DNA from: Lutjanus erythropterus | Lineage: Eukaryota; Chordata; Actinopteri; Lutjaniformes; Lutjanidae | Direction of reading: 5' to 3' | Length of the DNA stretch: 64,000 bases | Assembly (NCBI GenBank): GCA_020091685.1 | Contig: CM034594.1 | Coordinates: 3,014,403 to 3,078,402 of the forward strand | Translations under genes and position numbers: made by a program | The notes under the pieces: generated by a model | Seen by the model: the letters and a program-made list of their open reading frames with translations, nothing else | Told to the model about the DNA's origin: nothing | Database searches by the model: none | In this document: one piece after another, positions 28,401-57,048 of the stretch | How positions within the stretch are numbered: position 1 is the first letter of the stretch | How the letters are laid out: each line of letters opens with the position of its first letter

Positions 28401-29823
28401 GGCTGAGGCTTTGATCCAAGACTTTTAATGCAGCAGGCCCTTTAGGTTACTTTCATTTAGAAATCTTGATACCATAATATTAAGTCATTAAATTGGTTAT
28501 GTTTAAGTACACATTCATCACAGTTAGAGCATCCTCCTTACTGAAATAAATAAACAAAAAATAATTGTTCGACATTTTGAGAAATATCTTGTAGGGTTGC
28601 ATGAAAATATTTTTTTTTTAGCTGATATGATAACCAATAATTACCCTTCCTATATCCTGCCCCTTTTATTAGCAATGACCTAGCAATGTGCTAAGCTCAC
28701 GTATTTTGAAAAGAAAAACACATTTTGAAGATGCTGTAAAGATTTTGCTGGGGGACCTGTAAAAGCAACATATATTCACATCTGAAGTTAGCTAATGCTA
28801 GCTAGTTACTGTACAGACATGGGTTGTATCGGTGTTTTCATCTAACTCTTAGCAGGAAAGTGTTTTTTGAACTATTGCTTACATGTGTAACAACCTATCG
28901 TTCAAAACTGGGTACTGCAGTCCGAACTCAAAATATTGGAGTGAAAATAAGGCCGTTATCCCAAAAAGAAAAGCCCACCGCCTCAAAAATACACACTCTG
29001 GAGTTGGAGTTCAGTGACCACCTGCAAGACTTCATTAACATATTGCTAAATTTAATAATTTTACACGCAGTTTCTGTCATAAACATACCCTACCTCATTT
29101 GGCACATACATAACATTATTTGGTACTAATTTCTGAATTCTTCACACGAATGGAAAAAACTGGCGGCATTTCAACATAGCATGTTTCCTTAATCTGTGAT
29201 AACATTTTCTGATTTAGTACATTATAAATTTCTACTTCAAAGCTTTCTGATTAAAAAATAAATCATTCTGCTTCCAGGATGTCATCTGCGGCACTTTAAT
29301 CTCTGCCATCCTCATGTTCCTGACCTACCCATATTGGGAAACCTTCGACCATTTCCAGCTCACGAGCCACATCTCCCCCATCGTGGCGTTGTCACTGCCC
29401 CTCTTCCTCAGCTACACGTACCCGGAGCTGGACCATTACAGCACCACACGGGGGGATACGACCACAATTCTAGGAGTAGGGGCTGGGTGCTCTGTGGGAT
29501 ACTGGGTGAATGAGCAGCTGGGGCAGACTTTTGAGCCCCAGGGGGTATTACCTGTACCCCTACCTGCACTCACGGCAAATGCGCTGGCATTTGGTGCTGC
29601 CCGCTTCCTTGTGGGAGTTGTGGCATTAGTGGGAACTCGTCAGGTAGTGAAGACCTTGAGCCTGCAGGTGTTGTATTCTTGGTACAGAGTGCCAAAAAGT
29701 GACGACAGTGCCAGGAGGAGGAGAGAGATAGAAGTGCCTTCTAAGTTTGCCACATACACAGCTGTTGGACTTGTCAATTCCATATTGGTCAATAGAGTCT
29801 TTGTTCTGTTGGGGCTACTATGA
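14269..29823 (+). CDS. sgpp2: Sphingosine-1-phosphate phosphatase 2 (five exons, complete)
   Basis: Dephosphorylates sphingosine-1-phosphate at the ER membrane, feeding sphingosine back to ceramide. Exons: 14269-14469, 16085-16246, 25110-25289, 28206-28295, 29278-29823. All junctions are GT..AG and phase 0, giving 392 aa (human SGPP2 is 399). The lipid-phosphatase signature is complete: K131-x6-R138-P139 (exon 3), P158-S-T-H161 (exon 3) and S201-R202-x5-H208-x3-D212 (exon 4 with the D from exon 5). The nucleophile by family analogy is H208. The N-terminus [20 protein letters not shown] matches SGPP2 rather than SGPP1. Multiple hydrophobic segments follow, and the conserved tail [14 protein letters not shown] is present. 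Intron 2 is 8.9 kb. The gene is convergent with farsb, as in human. Confidence 0.95.
14470..16084 (+). other. sgpp2 intron 1 contents
   Basis: This 1.6-kb intron is bounded by a perfect GTAAGT donor and a GCAG acceptor. Its main content is the inverted-repeat element at 15,267-15,875. No exon or RNA gene was recognised in the remainder. Confidence 0.6.
15267..15875. mobile_element. Long-inverted-repeat MITE family A, copy 1 (sgpp2 intron 1)
   Basis: The left arm starts AAAGGGATAGTTTTGATGAT and continues with TTCAAGTGGGGTTGTATGAG. The reverse complement of the right arm, ending near 15,875, gives the same series with divergence. The arms also share GTGTATTACCTACAG and CAGTAC..TGTACTG words. 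The element is about 610 bp with no coding capacity. Related copies are at 41,588-42,583, 46,078-46,525 and a fragment near 34,680. Confidence 0.75.
17239..17300. repeat. (CA)n microsatellite in sgpp2 intron 2
   Basis: About 31 CA units without interruption. Threonine-histidine and valine-cysteine open frames across it are artefacts. Confidence 0.97.
17690..18235. repeat. Dispersed AT-rich repeat, copy 2 (inverted relative to 3,230-3,800)
   Basis: The reverse complement shares ordered words with 3,230-3,800: ACAAGCAACCAT, TTATTAGAGACACA, CTCAGGAGAGTT and TTGAACCAACAA. The right edge is near TTTTTACAGTGTA (about 18,218-18,230), a motif typical of the termini of small fish DNA transposons. A similar TACACTGTAAAAA occurs at 12,888-12,900. 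Confidence 0.6.
20800..21215 (-). repeat. Composite interspersed teleost repeat
   Basis: Reverse-strand words GATGGGAATGTCATTT and CAGGTATTTG match the family at 6,241-6,570. Adjacent plus-strand sequence (GTAGCATTGTCATTGTGAGC, CATTTAGGTCAAAGCACTGC) and a segment at 21,065-21,190 (ATTAAACAAACAAGAT, GAGCTTTGGA, TTTGGACAGAG, AGTCTTTATGCTAA) are other parts commonly seen linked in fish repeats. Non-coding. Confidence 0.55.
23098..23345. repeat. Imperfect inverted repeat (foldback) in sgpp2 intron 2
   Basis: CACTGTCTCATTTTCTGCTG (about 23,198) followed by GTGTATTTAT is inverted at 23,298-23,327 (ATAAATATATCAGCAGAAAG then TGAGACAGTG). Both sides are flanked by TTTATAAATAT words. This gives a hairpin with arms of about 30 bp and a loop of about 70 bp, probably a small MITE relic. 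Confidence 0.55.
24400..24530 (+). repeat. Old interspersed repeat fragment
   Basis: The phrase series CCAGAGCACCCAGACAAA, CCACACAGGCATGGGAAAAA, CATAAACTCCACATAGAAAG and GCTAACCATTGTGCCACA is a diverged form of a very common vertebrate repeat segment (consensus-like CAAACTCCACACAGAAAGG followed by GCTAACCACTGCACCACC). No coding remnant. Confidence 0.55.
25290..28205 (+). other. sgpp2 intron 3 contents
   Basis: A 2.9-kb intron. 25,690-25,880 resembles a common fish repeat (TTTGGTCCAGACTGAAATAT, ATTAAATTTTGTACAGACAT, CAGAGGATGAAGTCC). A CTC trinucleotide microsatellite lies at 26,727-26,757. A purine-rich tract at 27,260-27,345 yields Arg/Gly-rich open frames that are not genes. A transposon relic at 27,632-27,990 is listed separately. 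Confidence 0.5.
27632..27990. mobile_element. Deleted copy of a widespread fish inverted-repeat transposon (family D)
   Basis: The left side reads GTGTAAAATGTAAATAAAAA then CAGAATGCAGTG..TTTGCAAAT. The right side carries the inverse: ATTGCAAATCATTGCATTCT, GGTTTTATTTACATTTTCCA and TAATGTCCCAACTTTTTTGG. These form arms of about 70 bp. The interior CTTTCCCATTTTTCTCTGAT..CAGGTGCTCAACAGTC matches the family interior also seen at 36,930-37,460. Non-coding here. Confidence 0.7.
28309..28332. repeat. (CA)n short microsatellite
   Basis: Twelve CA units starting 14 bp after the sgpp2 exon 4 splice donor. Confidence 0.9.
28860..29070 (+). repeat. Fragment shared with the 990-bp transposon at 10,044-11,033
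   Basis: 28,952-29,060 aligns with 10,372-10,490. Shared words are CCGTTATC, AAAAGCCCAC, AAATACACACTCTGGAGTTG and CATTAACATAT. The copy lies in sgpp2 intron 4 and lacks recognisable ends, so it is a fragment. Confidence 0.6.
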
Positions 29824-31061
29824 CCTGTGGACCCCTTTTCTGTTGGTTAACATTATGTTTTTTTTGTGGGCGGCGCTTATGTGGCAAAATAATTCCCTCA
29901 ACATGTTAGCTAAAACTAGTTAGCAAGTTTTGTTGGCTTGTTTCTTGACACTGGCTGAAGAAAAAGCAAGCTTCTCTTAAAATGTATGGTCACTCCCTCT
30001 CCAGGACCGCAACCTGTACAATCATTGGTTGTTTTTTGGATGATGTTTGTCATTTTATCTGGCTAATTTAATGGTCTGCACGAGTGACAGTCAATGTACT
30101 ATGTTGCATCCAGCAGCACAGTACACACACGCTTGGACCAGAAGACAAGTGAGGAAAACAGCCTGTAGAACCTCATTATTTTAACATCTAACGCAGTGAA
30201 TTATGGATTTAAGCCAGAGTCGGTGATTGTTAGTGAAAAGACTGACCAAGACTAAGGTGACCAGACAAAAAACTCAGGACAGCACCAAATGACAAGCAAT
30301 TGTCCCAAATCCTGTCCTGTTTGTCCTGAAAATTTTAGTAAAATAGCATATGAATAACATGAATCTGTGAAAATAGTGATCAAAATCAATTTTGTAGGCT
30401 CTAATCCTGCTGTTGATATTAAAGATGTCCTGTTTGTTTTTTTGTTATTGATGTGTTTTCACTTGTTTATTGCACTAATTATTATCAATAATCGATTGTT
30501 AATGTTATTCGAACTGTTTTAAACCAGATGATGGAGAGTCCAGCTGCTACTGTGGGAGGATTTGGGATTAAAAATATCTAAAGAATGTGTTTTTAGTTCT
30601 TAGAGCTTAATAACAATCTCATCTGCTGAAGAGACACTTGTCACCTGTGCCAAGGACACTGATATGAACTGATCTTCATATTAATTTAATCTTTTTTTTT
30701 GACTGCCAGCAGCAGCCAGTATGAGATAAAACTTCAATTTTGAGCCATTACTACTTAGATTCTGGCACCAACAACACAGCAAGGTGACATTTTCTCTTGA
30801 TCGTGTGGCCTACTACTCTGAGGTGATTCCTGTTTACCTCCAGCTAACACCATGACATAATCATGACGTTGACACTGAGAGCGTCTTAAAGACTGATGTA
30901 TAATGATCTGAGCGTAACAAAACTGTACCTCATATTTATTTCTTTAAGTGTATCAAATTACCTTTATTACATGTTAATTACTTCAGCAGGGAATGATTGA
31001 CAGGAGTGTACTTGTAACAGGGCTGAAAGCAAATAAAATATTTAGCTCACATTACAATAAA
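29824..31061 (+). other. sgpp2: sgpp2 3' UTR and candidate poly(A) signals
   Basis: After the TGA stop, canonical AATAAA hexamers on the plus strand occur at 31,032-31,037 and 31,056-31,061. Using either would give a 3' UTR of about 1.2 kb. This is the first clear pair downstream of the gene and lies before the convergent EF-1beta-like gene. Cleavage sites are inferred. Confidence 0.45.
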
Positions 31062-31819
31062 TTATGATTTAATTCTCAGTTTGATCGTTGTTTGAATTGT
31101 GTAGTCACGGCTGTAGCACTGTCTTATTGCAGCGTTGTGTATTTCAGAAGCTACACGTGCCAAAAACATTCCTTCCACTGGGAGTGAACCCCACCTTGGG
31201 CCATACAAGCTCATACCAGTCGGGAAAACCCTAATAAAACCAGTTCAACTGAAACTTGGCAACTTCATTTCAATGGCACCTGTCTTTGCCTTTGTCCTCT
31301 CGAGTCATATCACATGGCGGGTTAGAACAGGCCATCTGCTGCACCATATGGGCCTGGTTACTGTATCTTCATGACTGACTGAGCAGTAATGAAAGAGTTA
31401 ATCTCCCTTTTTGCTACAGTAGAGTTTGAAGGAATGCCGGGGCACCTGTCAGACTGAATTTGCAAGACTGCTTGTTATCTGCACAGCTCACTTTCATATG
31501 GGAGGCTACTGGCTGCAACAGTTTCCCTTTGAATTGACAGGAAAACATTACCAGATACAGAGGGAGGCTGTGTACTTGTTACCTGATGCTAAAAACTACA
31601 AAAAAAGATTCAAAGTACTCAAAAGTCAAAAGTTAGAATGGCTTTATTTGATGTTTGAAGGCAAGAATTTTCTGTACTTGTATCAAAGGATAAACTTTTT
31701 TTCTAATGAAGGACCTGAGCTTCTGTTATTGTTTTATGTGGACGTTGGAATAGCGGTTGAACATTGTGTTTCATCTATCTTACAAGACCAGAAAACCTCC
31801 GATGGTACCATTCAATGAA

Positions 31820-31825
31820 TTTATT
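31820..31825 (-). terminator. Poly(A) signal AATAAA for the EF-1beta-like gene
   Basis: On the minus strand AATAAA lies 18 nt past the TAA stop at 31,843. Such a compact 3' end is typical of EF-1beta-type messages and is consistent with retention from the parent mRNA. No oligo(A) tail is visible past it, so the insertion is not recent. It could also serve read-through farsb transcripts. Confidence 0.55.
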
Positions 31826-31842
31826 CTGTGTTATAGTGTGAT

Positions 31843-32580
31843 TCAGATCTTATTGAAGGCTGCCACGTCCACAGACTGAACATATTCCTCGAAGGCGGTG
31901 ATGGCTTCCTCCAGCAGGTCGGTGCCCACTTTATCATCCTCCACCACGCATCCTATCTGGAGCTTCTTGATGCCGTAGCCCACCGGCACCAGCTTGGACT
32001 GCCCCCACAGCAGCCCATCCATGCTGACACTGCGGACGCACTCCTCCAGTTTGCTCATGTCTGTCTCGTCGTCCCAGGGCTTTACGTCAAGCAGGATGGA
32101 GGACTTGGCGATGATGGCTGGCTTCTTGGACTTCCTGGCAGCGTACTCGGCAAGGCGCTGCTCCTTGATTCTGGCTGCCTCTTCGTCCTCGTCATCTGAG
32201 CCGAATAGGTCGATGTCTTCATCGTCGTCGCTGGCGTTGTTTGTTGCGGCAGAGGGAGCAACCGGGAGGACAAACTGACTTTTAGCTGGCGGTAGCGTAG
32301 CTCTGTCGCTCTGGAAGGACTTGATGTGGTTATACCAGCGCTTGAGGTGACAGAAAGTCTGTGAAGGAGCGGAAGGGATGGCATCGAACATCGCCATGTC
32401 CGCCTGAGACACCACAAAGCCCTCCATGTAGCTTTTGTCTGCCAAAAAATCATTGAGGGCTTTAAGGCCAGCTGGCGTGTTCATGTCACCAAACACAGTA
32501 TTTGTGGAAGTTGGGTGGGAGGATGGGGCCTGTGAGGATCCGTTTTGCATGGGGAACTTGTGCTTGACTACTTCCTGCAT
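31843..32580 (-). CDS. Intronless elongation factor 1-beta-like retrogene
   Basis: eEF1B-alpha is the guanine-nucleotide exchange factor that reloads eEF1A with GTP. From the first true ATG (32,580) the frame encodes 245 aa without a stop. The homologous part starts at 32,496 ([11 protein letters not shown], versus MGFGD..PAGL in normal EEF1B2). It includes the GST-like N-domain ([27 protein letters not shown]), the acidic [17 protein letters not shown] hinge with its casein-kinase-2-type serine, and the full C-terminal exchange domain ([16 protein letters not shown] to VAAFNKI) with the penultimate lysine. The vertebrate gene is multi-exon, so an uninterrupted frame indicates a retrocopy. 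Its ancestral Met is replaced by Val in context NTVFGD, so translation needs an upstream ATG (32,580 or 32,550, both with C at -3) or the internal ATG at 32,484 (G at -3). The open frame argues that it may be functional. Confidence 0.8.
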   Translation of the reverse strand: MQEVVKHKFPMQNGSSQAPSSHPTSTNTVFGDMNTPAGLKALNDFLADKSYMEGFVVSQADMAMFDAIPSAPSQTFCHLKRWYNHIKSFQSDRATLPPAKSQFVLPVAPSAATNNASDDDEDIDLFGSDDEDEEAARIKEQRLAEYAARKSKKPAIIAKSSILLDVKPWDDETDMSKLEECVRSVSMDGLLWGQSKLVPVGYGIKKLQIGCVVEDDKVGTDLLEEAITAFEEYVQSVDVAAFNKI

Positions 32581-32620
32581 GGGGACGTCATGTGTGAGGG
32601 TGGTTTCAGCAGTGTGGCCA

Positions 32621-32655
32621 CTGGAAGAACCAAGGCAACAAAGCAACAGGTAATG
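32621..32655 (-). other. Strong splice acceptor at the 5' edge of the EF-1beta-like frame
   Basis: Read on the minus strand, a pyrimidine-rich run (CTGTTGCTTTGTTGCC then TTGGTTCTTCCAG) ends in AG at 32,622-32,621. The frame continues open from 32,620 into the EF-1beta-like sequence and would require an upstream exon ending in phase 2 if that exon is coding. Joining directly from farsb exon 16 (phase 1) would hit a stop within about 20 codons. The upstream exon has not been found, so use of this acceptor is inference. Confidence 0.4.
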
Positions 32656-33045
32656 AGTCACTGAGTTTAATTACCATGCACCAACCCCAAGGCACAAGTA
32701 ACCTAAATTAAGAACAGGCATGCATGTACAAGCCCACACACAGATGCACACCATTCACATCACAAACACAATGGAGTGACTTTAGTAAAAACAGCCTTGT
32801 TACTGATATATAAAACACAATGGCTCCACATAACAATGCTGCAGTTTGGTCCTTTGGTTTTCTCATGCACAAGCTAAATGGATCGAAATCTGCAGCACGC
32901 TGCAACCACACAAACCAAACACCAGTTATCTTTTTAACAAATTTAAACCCTCATATTTTCCTCATGAGTCGAATTTCTTTCTATTTTGATCTGAAAATAT
33001 AAATTATGCATTTCTGAGCAGGGGTTTAGGTTTAGGAGAGTGAAA

Positions 33046-54118
<21,073 letters not shown>

Positions 54119-54185
54119 GTTTGCTGCTAATCCTCCTCAGCCCAGTTGAAAAGGACCCCTCAGCCGGCCGTACCTGTCTAAAGCG
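54119..54185 (-). promoter_or_regulatory. farsb: farsb 5' UTR / promoter
   Basis: Upstream of the farsb ATG the sequence becomes GC-richer (GGCCGGC near 54,162-54,168) for about 60 bp before turning AT-rich. It likely holds the transcription start of this housekeeping gene. No TATA box is seen. Placement is inference. Confidence 0.35.
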
Positions 54186-54589
54186 ATGCCTGTATGAAAA
54201 CCAGTTCAGTCCAATAACCTCGCTGTGGCACGCTGAGTGGGACACCTCCTAGTGGTAGTAACCTGTGAGCTGTGCTAGCGACCATGGTCAGTGGACAGAC
54301 CTCTGAGATGGGCATATAATTTGCTAATAATGTGCTTGAAATAATGATGTTGACAATTTCAAAGGAGTTATTCAAAATAAGAAGCCGTCATGAATGGCAG
54401 CAATCAAAGATGAGAACAGATGACAGAAATGACAGAGATGTCAGGACTATCACGTTTTTTTCATTAAAGCAATGGGTAAAGGAACATTTTTAGTATATTA
54501 GCAAATATGTTAAGTATTTTCCCTAATGCTCTGAGGAGATAGACTATAATGAAAATAATGTTTCTTGACAGAGATGAGCTCCAAATAAA

Positions 54590-55450
54590 ACCCTTGGAAT
54601 ATAAAAAGGTTCTTGGTAGAACCTCCTGGATGGGTTCTTTATAGCACCTTTAGAAGGCAGAAAGGTTTTCAATTAGCTCTGGTTCTCAAATCAGGTCCAC
54701 TTTGGCACTATTTCATGAACCAGCCCATGTTTCCACCACTTTTGAGTAGAACCTTTGTAATCAAGGATGCTCATCAACAGAGAGCATTGCACAATATGCA
54801 ACATCCTATAGAATATGACATGACCCCTTTGGTTTCTGAGGAAAACCTGCTATGTTTCAGTTCCAGCTGGGCACCAACTTTCAGGTTCCAAACTAATTCA
54901 TTTTTAGTGAAAATGCTCATAAAGCTTCACAATTAGGTGCTTGGACCACAACGGGTCAGTTCCACTTTGGTGGAAAAGATCTATCAGGTCCCTTTTCCAC
55001 CAAACAAGCTCTGGTTCTTGAACCAGTTCCATTAAAAATCCCTGGAACCTTGGTGCTATCTAGTGAGCCACCAGTTTTGAGTGGAACCATTGTAATCAAG
55101 GTGGTCATCAACAGAGGGCTTTGCACAATGTACAACAATCTGTAGAATATGAAATGTCCACTTTTGTTCCCAACTGCTATAAACTACAATGTTTGGCTGC
55201 ACTTGGAACCAAATTTTCAGGTTCCAATCCGGTTCATTTTTGGTGGAAATGTGAAGAATTGTTCAAAGTTAGGTTCTTGGACCGAAATTGGTCCAGGTCC
55301 ATGTTGATAAGAAAAAAAAAGGGGGGGTTCTGGGTGAAACTTTTCAGAGATGGTTCTAATTTTAACTCTTTATGTTGGGTTCTAGGTATGACTCTCTAAA
55401 AGGATTTCAAGTGAAACCTTTAAATAAGTTCTGCACGGAACAAAAAAGGG
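54590..55450. repeat. Two-unit tandem duplication (about 335-bp period) of a GGTTCT-rich repeat
   Basis: 54,700-54,960 and 55,035-55,290 align: CCACCACTTTTGAGTAGAAC versus CCACCAGTTTTGAGTGGAAC, then TTGTAATCAAGG, CATCAACAGAG, GCACAAT, TATAGAATATGA versus TGTAGAATATGA, CAGGTTCCAA and TTCATTTTTAGTG versus TTCATTTTTGGTG. Both units are bounded by GGTTCTTGGACC-type words. Non-coding transposon relic between farsb and the next promoter. Confidence 0.7.
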
Positions 55451-55839
55451 TTGGGACAAACTGCAGAACCCTTTGTGTGAGGCATTTTTATTAAAATCCT
55501 GATGAGAAAGTGGAGACAGTGGGCAGCAAGCCTCACCATTTCATTTTCCCCAGTAAAAAGTCTGCTGGTGAAAATACCATTTTTATGTCTCCATGATATA
55601 ACACACTGCCTCTGCATGTCACTGCAGACAGAATGAGTCATCACACTGCCAGTGGCACCATTTCACGGCTCCATATTTTCTTAGGGCTGGAACAATACAG
55701 CAGTTAACATAAAAACAGTGACATTTTTTTGACAGAAAAGTCAATATTCATCATGCATGACAGATATAACAGAAGACAATTCAGAACATACATTTTTTTT
55801 ACATCAGATAAACTGTATTCCCTTTGCTTTAAACCCCCA

Positions 55840-55995
55840 GTTATCATAACGCATCATGGTGTGTGGCTGTAAAAGTTTCAGTAACTTACTGGCAGCAATT
55901 AGCTGGTAAGTTGCTGTAAATGCATTTCACAGTATGATTACTTTAAATCTAATCACAATACCACGGTACTGTAATTGTTTTTACAGTAATAAACA
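55840..55995. repeat. Small inverted-repeat element fragment
   Basis: AACTTACTGGCAGCAATTAG then CTGGTAAGTTGCTGTAAATG and GTACTGTAATTGTTTTTACA match a common fish MITE pattern with an internal hairpin (TTACTGGCAGC / GCTGGTAAGTT). Confidence 0.5.
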
Positions 55996-56238
55996 GCATG
56001 TTGTATTTTTTTTTATCACACCACTAATCAACGTTGCTCATCCTGTGCTCCTGCAGTGTTTCACTTTGCACCCTGCATCTGGGGAGGAAACTCACTTCCA
56101 CCATAGGTTGTATAGGATTTCTAGGATAGGATTTAACAGATTGTCTGTGTCACCCACTTGCTATTTGGACTACAGTACAGTCATTTAACTTAAAACATTA
56201 TGGAAATGACTCTGGATCTGCAGTGTGCAGTGTACAGT

Positions 56239-56261
56239 TGTGTGTGTGTGTGTGTGTGTGA
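56239..56261. repeat. (TG)n short microsatellite
   Basis: Eleven TG units upstream of the CpG-rich promoter. Confidence 0.9.
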
Positions 56262-56279
56262 GGACTTTTGACACCCAGT

Positions 56280-56460
56280 AACCCATGCAGTCACCTCGAG
56301 CCCTCTTTCCATCTGGCCCGGCCCCTAGCACGCGCCACCTCGACAAGTCCAATCATAAGACAGGGAATGCCTCCCCCCTCCCCCCCCTCCCAACCCTCCA
56401 TCCATCCTCCACAACAACACGACGCGTGTCTCACTTCCGGGCTCGGATTGCACAGTACAA
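56280..56460 (+). promoter_or_regulatory. CpG-rich promoter of the right-hand plus-strand gene
   Basis: A local CpG-rich stretch includes CACTTCCGGG at 56,432-56,441, a classical ETS-family promoter site found near transcription starts of TATA-less genes. A pyrimidine-rich C-run region (56,370-56,395) precedes it. Direction is set by the splice donor at 56,566. Confidence 0.5.
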
Positions 56461-56565
56461 TATGAACGTTTAGACTGGAGCCGGTGGATGAAATCATCTC
56501 AGACACTCAGTCAGGTTGACAGTCGGCTCTCCGCTGCTGCAGCCCGGACAAACTGACATTCACAG
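56461..56565 (+). other. Probable non-coding first exon of the next gene (acsl3 or mogat1 by synteny)
   Basis: The stretch from about 56,461 to 56,565 ends in CATTCACAG followed by a strong GTGAGT donor at 56,566. It contains no long open frame. In human, FARSB is followed by MOGAT1 and ACSL3 on the opposite strand. ACSL3 has untranslated leader exons, making it the better guess. The rest of the gene is not in the window. Confidence 0.4.
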
Positions 56566-57048
56566 GTGAGTTTCTTTGGCGTTTAGGTGCCGTTTTGTGA
56601 TGCGCGTTTGCACCCAGATGTGCGGGATGGTGCAGCCGCGTCAAGTTGCCCAAGACAGACAGAGACATTTTAATGGAAATGTATTTCCGCTACAAATGAC
56701 TTTATTTCTCAAAATAATGAGAAACTTTCTCAACATAATGCAACTAATGACTTGGTATCACAATATAACGAGCTAGCATCTCGATATAACAAGACATTTT
56801 ATTAATATAATTGATAGTAAAAACGTTATCAAAATAATGACTTAGTATACTCATTATTTTCTAAAGATTAACTCAGTATGTTGAGAGTAAGTCATTACTT
56901 AGAGATAAGTCATTATTTTTAAGATAGGCTACTATTATGTTTGTTTCCAGGATAACTTTTTCATCATACTGGTGGAAATGGACTCCCATACATTTCTGAA
57001 AGAAACAAATATTATTCTTCAAAAAATTAAAACACGAGAGAAGTAATT

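Noticed and set aside
31426..31818. 130-aa plus-strand open frame between sgpp2 and the EF-1beta-like gene
   Set aside because: No recognisable domain, first ATG is not supported by a promoter or splice context, and it runs into the 3' region of the opposite-strand gene. Chance frame is the simplest explanation.
32661..32661. Start of the EF-1beta-like protein at 32,661
   Set aside because: That codon is GTG, and an in-frame TAA lies just upstream. The first true ATG is at 32,580.
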